From the NCBI GenBank assembly GCA_023213195.1, contig CP096135.1, positions 1,196,616-1,260,615 on the forward strand: a stretch of 64,000 nucleotides of DNA, given 5' to 3'. Positions 1-10,541 of the stretch are shown here, in pieces. Each line of letters starts with the position of its first letter. The first letter of the stretch is position 1. Source of the stretch: Sphingobacteriales bacterium JAD_PAG50586_3. GTDB lineage: Bacteria; Bacteroidota; Bacteroidia; CAMBQF01. The position numbers and the translations under genes were made by a program. The notes under the pieces are model-generated. The model saw only the letters and a program-made list of their open reading frames with translations. It was not told the DNA's origin and did no database searches.

Positions 1-334
1 TCAAATCTTTTTTATGCTGTGGTGGTTAAACCTGTATATCAGAAATGATAAAACAAGCGGAAACGCTTTCTACATATAATATAAGTGCGCCTTAACTAAC
101 CTACTTGCCGAAATTATTTCCAGAATAAAGGATGGAATAGCGTAAATTGCTGTAATACAAAACATTATTAAATAACGCATTTACCAATTATCGACACTTT
201 GTTGCCAACTAACGACACTTTTATACCAACCATCTAAAAATTTCGCAATCCGTATTTTTCCGCTGTAAACTTGTAAAACAAAATTCAAGCAGAAATAAAA
301 TAGTACACAGTAAATATCTCGATTAAGCAAGTAG
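1..334. other. AT-rich non-coding stretch
   Basis: No ORF with protein-like composition was seen on either strand. The stretch is AT-rich and contains the nonamer CGACACTTT twice (near 190 and 213), about 23 nt apart. No tRNA-like fold or clear TAnnTTTG promoter was recognised. It may be the end of an intergenic region whose other gene lies outside the window. Confidence 0.5.
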
Positions 335-360
335 GAAAGCATCTCCCCGGAGATGCTTTC
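335..360 (-). terminator. Hairpin directly after the acetyltransferase gene
   Basis: GAAAGCATCT and AGATGCTTTC form a 10-bp perfect stem that can extend to 12 bp around a CC-rich loop. It abuts the stop codon at 361-363 of the minus-strand gene. T-rich sequence follows on both sides, so it may act as a terminator, but no long U-tract is present on the minus strand. Confidence 0.6.
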
Positions 361-1139
361 TTATTTTATGCTCTTTCCTAGCATAGGTACTATATGAAAA
401 ACAAAGTCAACCGTATCGTTCAGTATTTCGGCATTATCTAGTTTACCCTGCTTAATAAACACGTGTTGGCTTACTAAATTCTCGCTACGTATACCGGCTT
501 CTATTTCTTTAATGCCTTTTTGCCATGCAAAGTGGCGGCTGTAACGTAAAATATCAAAAAATATACCGCTGCTTTGTGCTTCGGGAATAACAGCGCCTAG
601 CGGGCAGCCCATAACGCCTTTATTAAACTGCAAGGCACATAAGCCAATATGCTTTCGCTCGCGCTTCATCAGCCATATATAATTATCAGGATGCAGCGTG
701 TTGTTAAAGTATTTAGCAAAATACCGGTACATGGCTTCGGCCTCAAACTCTTTAGTTATAATTTGGTTTACTCCCGGTGTTTTATAGTAGCCAAGGGGTT
801 AAACATATACGACGATTTAATAATATATTCAAGGCTTTCTGTTTGGGTGCCATCATACAGTTCAATTTCCAAGTCTTTGTTAGTGGGTTCAAAAACGTTG
901 GCACATTCGGGTGTTTTCCACGATAGCATACGTACTCCACCGGCAAAATAAAATGGAAAGCCAGTTTCTACCAAGCGCATATTTATCTCATCAAAATAAG
1001 CAGGTATTTTTATTCTTACAAGATCGTATTTCTCTGCCAATATTTCTTCGCGCAAGGCTGCTGCATTAAAATCACCAGCATTAAAACGCCCTGTTTTTAA
1101 GCCAAATACTTCACTCTCAATTTCTGAATACTGTATCAT
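361..1139 (-). CDS. WecD-like GNAT acetyltransferase (frameshifted)
   Basis: This is one gene read in two frames: the N-terminal part spans 1139-768 and the C-terminal part runs from about 800 to 361. A single-base change in the GGGG tract near 795-798 joins them as ...FNPLG-YYKTPG.... The N-terminus has a 'hydrolysis-to-acylation' layout like dTDP-4-amino-dideoxyhexose N-acetyltransferases (WecD/FdtC type). The C-terminal half shows GNAT features: a GVMGCPLGAVIP strand, a helix with an IKEIEAGI strand, and ENLVSQHVFIKQG, the acetyl-CoA-proximal region. The corrected length is about 259 aa. The start overlaps the stop of the upstream glycosyltransferase by 4 nt (ATGA), so the two are translationally coupled. 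The likely role is acylation of an amino sugar for a surface glycan, inferred from family and neighbour; the substrate is not visible. Confidence 0.7.
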
Positions 1140-2020
1140 ACCAATTCTTCGGTTATTACATATACCGGCTTGCCCTTTAGCAGCAGGTATATTTGTGCAA
1201 GATAAAAACCAACTACAACAAATGCTAAAATATACAGGTAAGGTATCAGCTTTTGCAGGTAAACCAGTGGTTGCCAGTAGTTATATAGTTTAATAAAATC
1301 AACACAGGCTATAACAGCAGTTAATGCTAATACCCACATAAGCGGCCTGACAAAATATTCGGGCCCAAAGCGGGCTACAAAAAGTAGTTTTTTTAATACT
1401 GAAAATCCCGACCGGCCCACTTGGCGCTGCTGGTAGCCTACATTTAAATAGCCAATATCTTTACGGTTTATGGCATGCTTAAAATACGCATCAATATAAA
1501 AACTGTTTATGGGCGCCTGGGGGTTGGGGTTGGTAACCAGGCTGCGCTTAAATATGCGGAAACTCTCGGTATTGCCCTGCCCGGCTATAGTGTTTTGTAA
1601 AAAGTTGCGCACGCCATAAAACAACTTATACGACAGGTTTTTCTTTCCCTTACCCATAGGCACCCCGTATACAAGGGCATAAGGGTTAGTTTCAAAAAAA
1701 TCAATCAGTTTCAAAATGTCGGTGCTGTTGTATTCGCGGTCATCGTCAATAGTAATAATAACATCACCCTGCGCTTTGTTAATGCCGCAGCTGGTGGCCA
1801 TCCATTGTCCGGCATTTTTTGCCAAGCGTATGGCATGCAGTTGTGGGTATTGTTGCTTCAGGTTGCTTAATACCTGCCAGCTGTTATCGGTACTATGGTC
1901 GTCAACAGCTATAATTTGATACTTATAGGCGCGGCTATCCATCAATCCTGTAATTTCAGGTATTAGCACCGGCAGTATAGCTGCGCTGTTATATATAGGT
2001 ATGACTATTGAAAACTTCAT
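1136..2020 (-). CDS. Family 2 glycosyltransferase with C-terminal membrane anchor
   Basis: The 294-aa protein starts with the GT-A fold (FSIVIPIYNSA, then VDDHSTD near residue 40) and has the metal-binding ITIDDDREYN segment near residue 92, where the DxD motif is expected. Two hydrophobic spans at about 232-250 and 263-283 make it a membrane-anchored, polyprenyl-phosphate-sugar-type GT2 (ArnC/DPM1-like layout). Such enzymes move sugars onto lipid carriers or glycans at the inner membrane. It is coupled by ATGA overlap to the acetyltransferase downstream, which supports a surface-glycan role. The start at 2020 lies 13 nt after a TATTTTTG -7 box on the minus strand. Acceptor and donor cannot be told from sequence. 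Confidence 0.88.
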   Translation of the reverse strand: MKFSIVIPIYNSAAILPVLIPEITGLMDSRAYKYQIIAVDDHSTDNSWQVLSNLKQQYPQLHAIRLAKNAGQWMATSCGINKAQGDVIITIDDDREYNSTDILKLIDFFETNPYALVYGVPMGKGKKNLSYKLFYGVRNFLQNTIAGQGNTESFRIFKRSLVTNPNPQAPINSFYIDAYFKHAINRKDIGYLNVGYQQRQVGRSGFSVLKKLLFVARFGPEYFVRPLMWVLALTAVIACVDFIKLYNYWQPLVYLQKLIPYLYILAFVVVGFYLAQIYLLLKGKPVYVITEELV

Positions 2021-2033
2021 TGTATTATTGTAG

Positions 2034-2041
2034 CAAAAATA
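2034..2041 (-). promoter_or_regulatory. -7 box of the glycosyltransferase gene
   Basis: Read on the minus strand this is TATTTTTG, an exact match to the Bacteroidota -7 consensus TAnnTTTG, 13 nt before the ATG at 2020. It lies in a 26-bp gap between two divergent start codons, so control of the glycosyltransferase and the PhyH gene must overlap. A weaker plus-strand match, TATTATTG, is at 2023-2030. Confidence 0.6.
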
Positions 2042-2046
2042 GCATT

Positions 2047-2823
2047 ATGGCTGGATTTGGAGCTATAGAAGAAATACGTGCGGAATTGGAAGGTGCAATT
2101 GCGATACAGGGCTACTATCTTGTTAAGAATTTATTTACCGCAGCTGAGGTTGCTGCACTTAAAGCCGATTCAGTAAAATACATAGAGCAGGAGGCTGATG
2201 TGTATGGCCGCGAAGACAGCCAGTATGGCCGTATTTTTAGCTGTACATATTATGGCGGTAGTTTTATTAAGGTGTTGGAGCATCCGCAGTTTAACGAGCC
2301 TTTCCGTTGGTATTTGGGCGATTATTTTATTGTGCATGTATACACAACATCAAGCGTTCAGCCCGATGGTAAAAGCTTTTTCGGTGGTATGCATATTGAT
2401 AACAAACGTTTTTTGCCGCAGTATACAGAGGGTCTTGGTTGCCTTGTACTGCTTGATGATTTTACCATAGAAAACGGTGCTACTTATTTATTGCCGGGAA
2501 GCCATTTAAGCCCGTTGCAACCTTCAGATGGAGAGTTCTATCGCGATTCGGTAAGGTTAGTAGGCAATGCAGGCGATGTGCTGTATTTTAACCCTCGTTT
2601 GTGGCATGCAGCAGGGCGCAACAACACCGGCCAGTGGAGGCATTCACTATCACTGGGTATGAGCAGACCGCACATTAAACAGTATACAGATATTCCGGCA
2701 TCGTTAAAAAATGTTGATTTAAGTAACTATAGCGATACCGTATTGCAGCGCCTTGGGGTTTATGCGCAGGCCGCACCCAGTGTTGAAGAGTATTATAAAG
2801 GCTTTGGAAGAAAATGGAACTAA
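2047..2823 (+). CDS. PhyH-family Fe(II)/2-oxoglutarate-type dioxygenase, copy A
   Basis: The 258-aa protein belongs to the phytanoyl-CoA dioxygenase superfamily. The expected 2-His-1-carboxylate pieces are visible: HID in GGMHIDNKRF (near 118-120) and the distal His in RLWHAAGRN (near 193), with a later Arg in WRHSLSL as the usual 2-oxoglutarate-binding residue. The first in-frame ATG, at 2008, would place 13 residues over the divergent gene's start, so ATG 2047 is preferred. It overlaps the next gene, a paralogue, by 10 nt. PhyH proteins hydroxylate or halogenate lipids and small molecules; the substrate here is unknown. Confidence 0.8.
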   Translation: MAGFGAIEEIRAELEGAIAIQGYYLVKNLFTAAEVAALKADSVKYIEQEADVYGREDSQYGRIFSCTYYGGSFIKVLEHPQFNEPFRWYLGDYFIVHVYTTSSVQPDGKSFFGGMHIDNKRFLPQYTEGLGCLVLLDDFTIENGATYLLPGSHLSPLQPSDGEFYRDSVRLVGNAGDVLYFNPRLWHAAGRNNTGQWRHSLSLGMSRPHIKQYTDIPASLKNVDLSNYSDTVLQRLGVYAQAAPSVEEYYKGFGRKWN

Positions 2824-3562
2824 GCGAAGCAGAGATAAAGCAGTTTGAGGCAGAGGGTTATATTATTCGCACCAATGCTATTGCCGGCGATTTAATAGAA
2901 AGCCTGAAAGCAGCGGTTGCTAAAGGGCTGGCAGAGGAAGAAAAATATGCCGCATCACCCTTATATAAAAAAGGCGTGGTATCGCTTTGCCCTGTTTACA
3001 GTAACCAATTTTTAAAGTGCTTGAAACACCCGTTATAATGGATGCGGTAGATGGATTGTTAGGGCGCGATTGTGTGTTGCACCTTTACATGTCATCGTGC
3101 ATGCCGCCGGGCGAGTCTAACTATTCTGAACGGATACATGTAGACAACCCACGCTTTATTCCCGGTTATTTAGAGGGCATAGGCTGCATTGTAGCACTAG
3201 ACGATTTTACCATAGAAAACGGGGCTACCTACCTATTGCCGGGCGGGCATTTATTGCCTAACGAACCCAATACAGAAACCTTTTACAACAATGCCATCCG
3301 CTTTACTGCAAAGGCAGGTACTGCCCTTATTTTTAACGCGCGCCTATGGCATGCAGGTGGTGTAAACAACACCCCAAATTGGCGCTATGCTTTAGCTTTT
3401 GGCTTTTACAAACCCCACATAAAACAACGCATCAATATGCCACTGGCATTAAAAGATGTTGATTTAACTGGTATATCAGACTATGTAAAATATAAGCTGG
3501 GCTTTTTAGCAACCCCCGCCACAATAGAAGAGTATCAGGAGATTAGGAAGAGGTTGGGTTAG
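2814..3562 (+). CDS. PhyH-family dioxygenase, copy B (frameshifted)
   Basis: This is a paralogue of the preceding gene. The shared block DDFTIENGATYLLPG is identical in both, and both end in a conserved HIKQ...VDL...Y region. Copy B has HVD (ERIHVDNPRF) and LWHAGG as the metal ligands. The reading frame breaks near 3031-3035. One extra C in the CCC run gives ...CLKHP-VIMDAVDG... and a protein of about 250 aa. The overlapping start (2814, before the copy A stop at 2823) suggests co-translation. Copies A and B may act on related substrates or as a pair. The 3' end overlaps the convergent gene by 4 nt. Confidence 0.75.
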
Positions 3563-4573
3563 TTTTTAACTACCCTGCTATGGTATGTTTTATTTGTAAC
3601 GATATCCGTTATAGACAATAAATAAATACCCGGTTCCAGTCCGCTTAAATCAAGCTGTTCATTATATGTAGTGCCAGATTGTACAATGCTGCCCAACACA
3701 TTAAATACGGTAAATAAAGACTCGTCATTTATACCCTTAACAGTTATAATGCCGTCGGTAGGGCTAGGGTATAATTTAATATCAGATTCATATTCATCAA
3801 CCCCAATTACAAATACAAATGGCGGTAATGTACAGTCAAGTTCGCCATACAATATGCTATCGTTAACAGAATAGCAGGCAATGGTAATACTGTTGCTTTG
3901 TCCTTCACCTCCGCAACTTGTATAGTAAGCCCATTCGTTATAAAAATAGGTGCGTACATCACCTATTCCCTCAATCCACATGGGGGCCTTACAAAATACC
4001 ATACCCAGTTTTCGGGGTCTTCAATAGTACTAAAAACATATTTGTTTCTCACGCTGCCATCAGCCAATACAATGGGCTTTATACTATCAACTAAAAACGA
4101 TTGAGTAAACTCAAGTGTATCCCCCATTCTACTTCATATTTACAATGAAACATGCGCGTAGTAAAAGTATCGCCAACTTGTAGTGTAAAGTCGTAAAGTA
4201 AAAACTCTGTAGTGTCTAAATAAATGTTTGATGAAAGCAGCTCCTGTGTATAGCGTGGTAGGAATACATAGGCCGGGTATTTCATATATACCTTACCTGA
4301 ATCTTCTCTTATAAAGGCATACTCGAAATTATTGTTCTTGTCTTTTATAAGAGTATAATTTTTGCCGCCAATTAGAGTGTCGTTAGAATTATCTATACTG
4401 AAATTGTAATAATCCCAACCGCTACATTCAACGGTCATTCCATTAAGGTAGCAACTCATAATTCCCTGCCTCCACACCGTACTATCATTCAGCATAGGTA
4501 CATATTGCCCTAAGCCTTTACTTATAAAAGAGATAAAGAATACCGCAAGTAAGCAAATTCGTTTCATATTCAT
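3559..4573 (-). CDS. Secreted protein with T9SS type A sorting domain (two frameshifts)
   Basis: The N-terminus (MNMKRICLLAVFFISF...GLGQ) is a typical Sec signal peptide. The C-terminal 75 or so residues (KLYPSPTDGIITVKG ... GLEPGIYLLSI ... KTYHSRVVKN) are a type IX secretion sorting domain. The frame is broken twice, both times in five-base G/C runs on the plus strand: CCCCC at 4121-4125 and GGGGG near 3980-3985. Restoring one base at each gives a continuous protein of about 338 aa through EWGDTLEFTQSF and ENWVWYF. The middle region has no domain I recognise. The likely fate is export and attachment to, or release from, the cell surface by T9SS. Confidence 0.72.
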
Positions 4574-4580
4574 ATTTTAA

Positions 4581-4613
4581 ACCCCTCTCCTTTGGAGAGG
4601 GGCAGGGGTGAGG
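4581..4613 (-). repeat. GC-rich palindromic repeat, solo left end (R1)
   Basis: CCCCTCTCC-TTT-GGAGAGGGG is followed by CAGGGGTGAGG. This is the reverse orientation of the left end found beside the DUF559 gene at 50454-50492. It sits between two minus-strand secreted-protein genes. Confidence 0.8.
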
Positions 4614-4616
4614 CTA

Positions 4617-7551
4617 TTATTTCCCATCCAATACCGTAACAGTGCCGTTAAAGTCTTGCAGCTTATCTTGGTATTTAGTTTTGGCAATGTAATAATACAC
4701 CCCATCGCTAACCAGTTTGCCGCCCAGGTTTTTACCATCCCAAACAAAAGCCTTATCGGTGGTTTTGTAAACCAAAGTGCCCCAGCGGTTGTATACCAGT
4801 ATTTCAAACTCATCAAAATTGCCAATTACAAAGGGTTGCCATCCATCGTTAATACCATCGCCATTAGGCGTAAACACGTTCGGCAACGATAGCGGCACGT
4901 AGCAGGTGTCAACAATTACATTAAAGTTTTGCGTGGTAAAGCAAATCTCATTAGGCATACTAATGTCAACGTAGTAGTCGCCCGCTTCGGTTTTGGTAAC
5001 GCTTTGGGTGGTTTCGCCACTGCTCCACAAGTAGCTGTAATTCTGCCCCGTATCTGCCACCAGCGTAGCTGTTTCATCCAAACAAATAGTAAGGGTATCG
5101 TAAGTTAAAATGGGGTATTCTACAAACACCGTAACGGTATCAAAACTGGTACACCCCGGCGATATGGTTACCCTAACGTAGTAAGATGTTGCTGTATCGG
5201 GCGTAACCTCTTTTGTTTGCCCACCGCCAATAACCTGCGCACCTACAACACCCCATTGGTAGGTGCCGTTTACCTGCGTGGTACTTAGCGTAACGCTGCT
5301 GCCCTGAGCATATTGTGGTGTCAAGCCCCGTATCAACCGGTGGCGGATTCTTAACTAATACGTTTTTAGTGCCATTATCTTGCCCGCAGGGGTTAACTAC
5401 CAATACCTGGAACTGGCTTACGCCCGATGTATCAAACACCAGCGTTATCACGTTGTTAGATGTGTCTACAATAGAGGTATTAGCATTAACCGCCCACTCG
5501 TAATAGGTGTTGTTGGTAAACTGTACCTTGGTAGGTAACGGTATCGCCAACACAGGCCTGTGCAGGCCCTTGTATGGCAACGTTGGGCGAGCCAAAAATA
5601 TCAGACGGCAAGGTGTCAGACACCGGCCCGGCGCAGCCAAAATTAAATTCGCGCACGGTAAACAATAGCGTTCCCGGTCCGCCAAAGTTGACGTATAGCG
5701 GGTTAAACTCCCAGTTAAACGGTGCCCCGTTGTTTATACCATTGCACCACCACTGGTACTGCGATTGGAAGTTGTAGGGGTTAATAGTGTAGTTGCCAAT
5801 TTGCCCCACACAGTAGTAAGGTGCGCCGGCTATTATACTAGGTGGGAATGCGCTTGGCGCACCAATAGTCATGCGGATAATAGTGCCATTTACATCCCAC
5901 GGCACATCACTATCGGTAGAAATTACGCGTATGTAATATAAGCCTGGTTGCATACCTATGCCAAACAAGCCTGCAAGGTTAGGTATGGTCACGGTTATAG
6001 TGCCCGATGTGTTGCTTACCGTGCCGCCAATTACCCCGGTGTTTATTACCGCCAGCGTTTGGCTGCTTAGCACCTGTACCAAAAACTGGTTGGTGCCGCT
6101 GTAGGTTGATACTGTATCGTAATTGTGGATAGTATAGGTTATGGTGGTATCAGCGCCTTCCAACTCGTTTATACAAAAGCGTATATCCTGCTTGTTGTTG
6201 GTTTCAACATCGCAATGCTTAATACAAAATGGCCCGTATAAAGTGCCTATAGCTACCGGGTTTACAGATACTACACGGATGTAATAGTTGCAACCTTCGC
6301 TAACCGTATCGGGTATTAAACCGGCTACTGTACCGGGCATAGAGCCTTGGGCAGGGTCGTAGGTGTCGGAGTTAGCAAAAGCCCCCAGTACAGTATATGG
6401 CGGGGTGTTGGGGAATGTACCATCGGGCCTTGATAGTTGCGCAACATAACTGTTAGAGTTAGGTATATACACCCCTGTTGAGTAAAAAGGTACATCAATA
6501 ACGCTACCTGCGCACACGGTGTCTGGGTCCATTGTTACTACAGGTTGCAAGGTGGTTATGGTGTTAGGGCAAAAGGCCACCTCAAAGCAAATGCTTATAA
6601 CCCCCGTTATAGACGGGGCGGGGGAGACCCTGTTTATCCTGACTTTATAACAAGTGCCCGGTGTTGTGTTGTTGGGTATGGTGGGGTAAATAGCCCCGGT
6701 AGTTTGGTTGTTGTTTATGTTGAACACCCCTAAACTGGTTGGGTTACCGCCAAAATTACCGTTTACGTCAGACAGTTCAATCTCATATACCCCATCGCAC
6801 AAGGGCTGCGATAGTTGCCAAAAAGCAACACCCCATTGCCTTGGCACACAGGCACAGGTGTAATATTGGTTATGTTTATTGATACAGGGTTATTGGTATC
6901 GTAAGTACCAACAACGTTTATATCATCAATAGAAAACGATTGGTTGAATGGGGGCGTGCCTGTGCCATTTATCCATCGGAAACCAAAGCGAATATTGGGT
7001 TGATTGTTAAAGGCAGGGTTAGAAATAATCTCGTATTTCCAAAGGTTTTGGTCTTTATACTGACCTAAACCCGTTTGCACCTAAGGCCCGCTGTTTAAAG
7101 AGTAATATACCTCTCCGTATGCTCCCGGCCCACCCTCGGCAAGCCAGAAGAAGGTAAAGTTAACATCAGTAAAGCCCAGTGTACAAAAGCCATTGGTGGT
7201 AAACGCAAACTGGTCTGACGATACAACGGGGTTCCAGTTGGCGTTGCCAATACCCTGCAAAGTTTGTGCTATGGTATCGCGTACGTGCAGGTAGCGGCTA
7301 TTGGGCGCAAAGCTAATGGTGCCACTAACGGTTTGGTCTTGCGGTGTGGTATTGGGGTATACCGGCGCGCCGCTATACAGGTTGTTTATAGTCCATTTGT
7401 TAGAGCCTGTGGCTGTGCCAACCTGCCCGCCCTGGTTAAGGGTAAATGGCACAATAACGTCTTCAAAGTCTTCGTTATAAAGCTGTACCGTCTGGCTTTT
7501 GGCCGATACAACAATAAACAATGCCAATACGTAAAGTAAAAGTCTTTTCAT
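4617..7551 (-). CDS. Large secreted CHU_C (gliding-motility-type C-terminal) protein, several breaks
   Basis: This is one gene of about 978 codons, seen as five pieces. It begins with a signal peptide (MKRLLLYVLALFIVVSAKSQ), followed by a jelly-roll-like N-terminal region, several Ig/PKD-like strands and a final CHU_C domain (NVFTPNGDGINDGW ... VYNRWGTLVYKT ... DGVYYYIAKT). This domain is used as a T9SS type B sorting signal. Breaks: an in-frame TAG at 7081-7083 (TGG expected), a shift in the T5 run near 6820, one near 5525 and one near 5325. Correcting them yields continuous sequence. Four shifts plus a stop would suit a pseudogene, but the same density is seen in essential genes here, so sequence error is more likely. 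It is probably a surface adhesin or secreted structural protein. Confidence 0.72.
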
Positions 7552-7656
7552 GCCAGCCTGATTGGTTAGACCTTAAAGATATAAAAACAGAACATCAAAA
7601 CAAAACCTATTACATAATACTGCTAACCAATTAGAAACATCAAGTAATGCAAGAGG

Positions 7657-8466
7657 TTACTTACTACATACCAACGAATACACCATAGGTAGCTTATTCC
7701 CCATTTTCTTCAGCCTGTATTGCTTTTCGCCTACTTGCTCCATATCCCTGAAAACATCGTAGGGCGAGTAGTCATATTCCTTAAACGATTCAATCTTCAA
7801 CCCTTTGCCAAGCAAGGCACCTATTACTTCGCCCAGGTCGTGGTTCCAACCAACGGTTTCGGTTTTTATGGGCGCGTTACGGTCGGCATAGGTGCCTTCG
7901 GTAGTTTCTATAATAGGTTCGGCATTAAAATAGTTGTAGGCCACATGGGTAAAATCATCGTCAAACATCCACACCGCCGGGTGAAACTCAACAAATACCA
8001 GCTTACCATCGGGCTTTAAAAAGTGACTTATTACCCCTGCCCATTTATCCATATCGGGCAGCCAACCAATGGTACCGTAGGTAGTAAAAACAATATCAAA
8101 CTGTTGGTTGATGTGGTTAGGCGAATCATACACATCGCAGCATATAAATTCAGCATCAAGCCCAAGCTCGGTGTTGAGGTTTTTAGCGGTTTCTATGGCT
8201 TTGTCTGATAAATCAACCCCCACCACTTTAGCCCCCATGCGGGCCAGCGAAAGGCTGTCCTGCCCAAAGTGGCATTGCAGGTGCAAAATACTTTTGCCGC
8301 TAACATCGCCCAATAAATCCAGTTCAATAGTGTTTAGCGATGTTGCCCCACTTTTAAACCCTTCCAAATCGTACAACTCCGATTGTAAGTGCGGTTCAAC
8401 CCGCTGGTTCCATAGCTTGGCGGTTGCTTTCTTTATAGTTATCAGGCGTTTCCATTTGTCAAACAT
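7657..8466 (-). CDS. Class I SAM-dependent methyltransferase
   Basis: The 269-aa protein has a Rossmann methyltransferase core. Motif I is ILHLQCHFGQDSLSLARMGA (residues about 60-79), where the glycine-rich loop reads HFGQDS. The acidic end of strand 2 is VVGVDLSD, motif II/III is AEFICCDVYD, and post-motif is DIVFTTYGTIGWL. The C-terminal part (WNHDLGEVIGALLGKGLKIESFKEYDYSPYDVF) is typical of small-molecule methyltransferases of the UbiE/Cfr-like broad family. It stands alone between two secreted-protein genes. The substrate is not predictable. Confidence 0.85.
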   Translation of the reverse strand: MFDKWKRLITIKKATAKLWNQRVEPHLQSELYDLEGFKSGATSLNTIELDLLGDVSGKSILHLQCHFGQDSLSLARMGAKVVGVDLSDKAIETAKNLNTELGLDAEFICCDVYDSPNHINQQFDIVFTTYGTIGWLPDMDKWAGVISHFLKPDGKLVFVEFHPAVWMFDDDFTHVAYNYFNAEPIIETTEGTYADRNAPIKTETVGWNHDLGEVIGALLGKGLKIESFKEYDYSPYDVFRDMEQVGEKQYRLKKMGNKLPMVYSLVCSK

Positions 8467-8507
8467 AAGAAATTAATCTCCCTGCTACTTGTTCAGCATT
8501 GTGCTAT

Positions 8508-9050
8508 TTAGTCTTCTTCGCTTTTAATAGTGCGGGTAATTGTTTTCTTTTGTGCGTCAATTAAAAAGTAGAAAAAATCAGTAAACTTATCGTGTTGTTT
8601 TCCTGAAACTGTTACATAATATATTGATCCTTGGTGCGATCGTGTATAACTGTATAATATACCTCCATTTTTTATCAAATCGTCTTTTACCAACTGTATA
8701 TAATCCAGCTTTTCTAAACTGTCTTTAAGCATATTCAGCGTTTTATATTCTGCATCCCCTTCTTTGTCCAAACGCTCTTGCCAATCCTTTCCATATCTGG
8801 CCCTAATCCACATATATACCCATGCATTGTGAATATCAATATTAAAAGCACGAAACCGTGAAATAATACAACCTCCGGCGTTTTTGTATTTTATTCCCCA
8901 TCGTGCTGAAACAGCGTTTCTAGTAAAAATATCATCAGCATCAAAATTCGGTGCCCCTGCTTTCCAAATAGAATACACTATGCGTGGATTTTGTGCATCT
9001 GCACCTAGCATACAAAGTAATATTATTAATGTAATAAGTACTTTTTTCAT
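8508..9050 (-). CDS. Small secreted protein of unknown function
   Basis: The 180-aa protein has a clear signal peptide (MKKVLITLIILLCMLGADAQ). The mature part is rich in aromatic and charged residues, with a helical middle section and a C-terminal strand region ending KSEED. No family was recognised. It has no sorting domain, so it is predicted periplasmic. It is separated from both neighbours by short intergenic gaps and has no visible break. Confidence 0.65.
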   Translation of the reverse strand: MKKVLITLIILLCMLGADAQNPRIVYSIWKAGAPNFDADDIFTRNAVSARWGIKYKNAGGCIISRFRAFNIDIHNAWVYMWIRARYGKDWQERLDKEGDAEYKTLNMLKDSLEKLDYIQLVKDDLIKNGGILYSYTRSHQGSIYYVTVSGKQHDKFTDFFYFLIDAQKKTITRTIKSEED

Positions 9051-9158
9051 CTAATCTAATATACGCAATTTCTAATCTTTTAATATCAAAAACAATAAAC
9101 AACTAAGCCCTCAGCATTAACCACTCGACACTAAAATTAAATTCATTAATTTTACAGC

Positions 9159-10355
9159 ATGTATCCAAAAGACTTTCAAGAAAAATTGCAAGGCGAATTA
9201 GCCGGCATCCGCGAAGCGGGTTTATATAAAGCAGAACGTGTTATTGTTACCCCACAGGGTGCCGACATTAAGCTGACTGATGGTAGCGAGGTGATAAACT
9301 TCTGCGCCAATAACTACCTGAGCCTATCTAGCCACCCAAAGGTTATAGAGGCAGCACATAAAACTTTAGATACCCACGGCTTTGGCATGTCATCAGTACG
9401 TTTTATCTGCGGTACGCAAGACATTCACAAAGCGTTAGAGAAGAAGATTTCAGAGTTTTTAGGTACAGAAGATACCATTCTTTACGCCGCTGCTTTTGAC
9501 GCCAATGGCGGTGTTTTTGAGCCGTTGTTTGGAGAAGAGGATGCCATTATATCTGACGAGCTAAACCATGCCTCTATTATAGATGGTGTGCGCCTTTGCA
9601 AGGCTGTGCGCTACCGTTACAAAAATGCTGATATGGCCGATTTGGAAGCCAAGCTTATAGAAAGCCAGGCGCAGCGCAGCCGCATTATTGTTACCGATGG
9701 TGTATTCTCTATGGATGGTACCATTGCGCCGCTAGATGAGATTGTGAAACTGGCTGAAAAATACAATGCCCTTATAATGATTGACGAGTGCCATGCGTCG
9801 GGTTTTTTAGGCAAAACAGGCCGTGGCACGCACGAGCATCATAACGTAGTGGGCAAAATAGATATTATTACCGGCACTTTGGGCAAAGCCCTGGGTGGCG
9901 CTATGGGCGGCTTTACATCAGGTAAAAAGGAAATTATCGAGATACTGCGTCAACGCTCGCGCCCGTACTTGTTTTCTAATTCACTTGCTCCCGCTATTGT
10001 AGGTTCAAGCATTGCTGTACTGGATTTATTACAGGAAACCACCGAGCTACGTGATAAGCTGATGGACAATGCCCTGTACTTCCGCAGTAAAATGACAGAG
10101 GCAGGCTTTGACATAAAAGAAGGCATACACCCTATTGTACCTGTAATGTTGTACGATGCCAAGCTGGCGCAAGAGTTTGCTGCTAAACTGCTTAACGAAG
10201 GCATTTACGTTATTGGTTTCTTCTTCCCTGTAGTAGCTAAAGATAAAGCACGTATTAGGGTGCAAATGTCTGCCGGCCACAACCGCGAGCATTTAGACAA
10301 AGCCATTGCCGCTTTTACCAAAGTTGGTAAAGAGTTGGGAGTGTTGAAAGGATAA
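9159..10355 (+). CDS. kbl: Glycine C-acetyltransferase (2-amino-3-ketobutyrate CoA ligase)
   Basis: The 398-aa length and full alignment by eye fit Kbl, the PLP enzyme that cleaves 2-amino-3-ketobutyrate with CoA to glycine and acetyl-CoA in threonine breakdown. Visible motifs are [16 protein letters not shown] near the N-terminus, [30 protein letters not shown] (PLP-interacting Asp/His) and [13 protein letters not shown] with the Schiff-base lysine at residue 243. The C-terminus ends with [16 protein letters not shown], typical of alpha-oxoamine synthases. The tdh partner is not adjacent. The start follows a TAATTTTA box by 4 nt. A strong terminator lies downstream. Confidence 0.95.
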   Translation: MYPKDFQEKLQGELAGIREAGLYKAERVIVTPQGADIKLTDGSEVINFCANNYLSLSSHPKVIEAAHKTLDTHGFGMSSVRFICGTQDIHKALEKKISEFLGTEDTILYAAAFDANGGVFEPLFGEEDAIISDELNHASIIDGVRLCKAVRYRYKNADMADLEAKLIESQAQRSRIIVTDGVFSMDGTIAPLDEIVKLAEKYNALIMIDECHASGFLGKTGRGTHEHHNVVGKIDIITGTLGKALGGAMGGFTSGKKEIIEILRQRSRPYLFSNSLAPAIVGSSIAVLDLLQETTELRDKLMDNALYFRSKMTEAGFDIKEGIHPIVPVMLYDAKLAQEFAAKLLNEGIYVIGFFFPVVAKDKARIRVQMSAGHNREHLDKAIAAFTKVGKELGVLKG

Positions 10356-10401
10356 CGGTGTAATTACTTATAATAACCCCGTAGGGGTTAAATGTCTGTA
10401 G

Positions 10402-10430
10402 CCCGGGGTGTAAGCCCCGGGTTTTTATTT
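10402..10430 (+). terminator. Rho-independent terminator after kbl
   Basis: CCCGGGG-TGTAAG-CCCCGGG is followed by TTTTTATTT. The stem is 7 bp, all G/C. A second small palindrome (AACCCC-GTA-GGGGTT) lies just upstream near 10375-10389; the two together look like a dispersed intergenic repeat unit that also serves as terminator. Confidence 0.85.
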
Positions 10431-10443
10431 GACGATAATAGTT

Positions 10444-10480
10444 CCCCCTCTCCCTTTAGGAGAGGGGGTTAGGGGTGAGG
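10444..10480 (-). repeat. GC-rich palindromic repeat, solo left end (R2)
   Basis: CCCCCTCTCC-CTTTA-GGAGAGGGGG is followed by TTAGGGGTGAGG. It belongs to the same family and orientation as 4581-4613 and 14674-14710. Confidence 0.85.
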
Positions 10481-10526
10481 TGAAAATCAACATTAAACAT
10501 TCTGAATTTTGCATTCTTCATTATTG

Positions 10527-10534
10527 TAATTTAG
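10527..10534 (+). promoter_or_regulatory. -7 box close to rnhA start
   Basis: TAATTTAG is one base off TAnnTTTG and is followed by 7 nt and then ATG at 10542. Transcription would start at or next to the start codon. Confidence 0.45.
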
Positions 10535-10541
10535 CGCCCTC

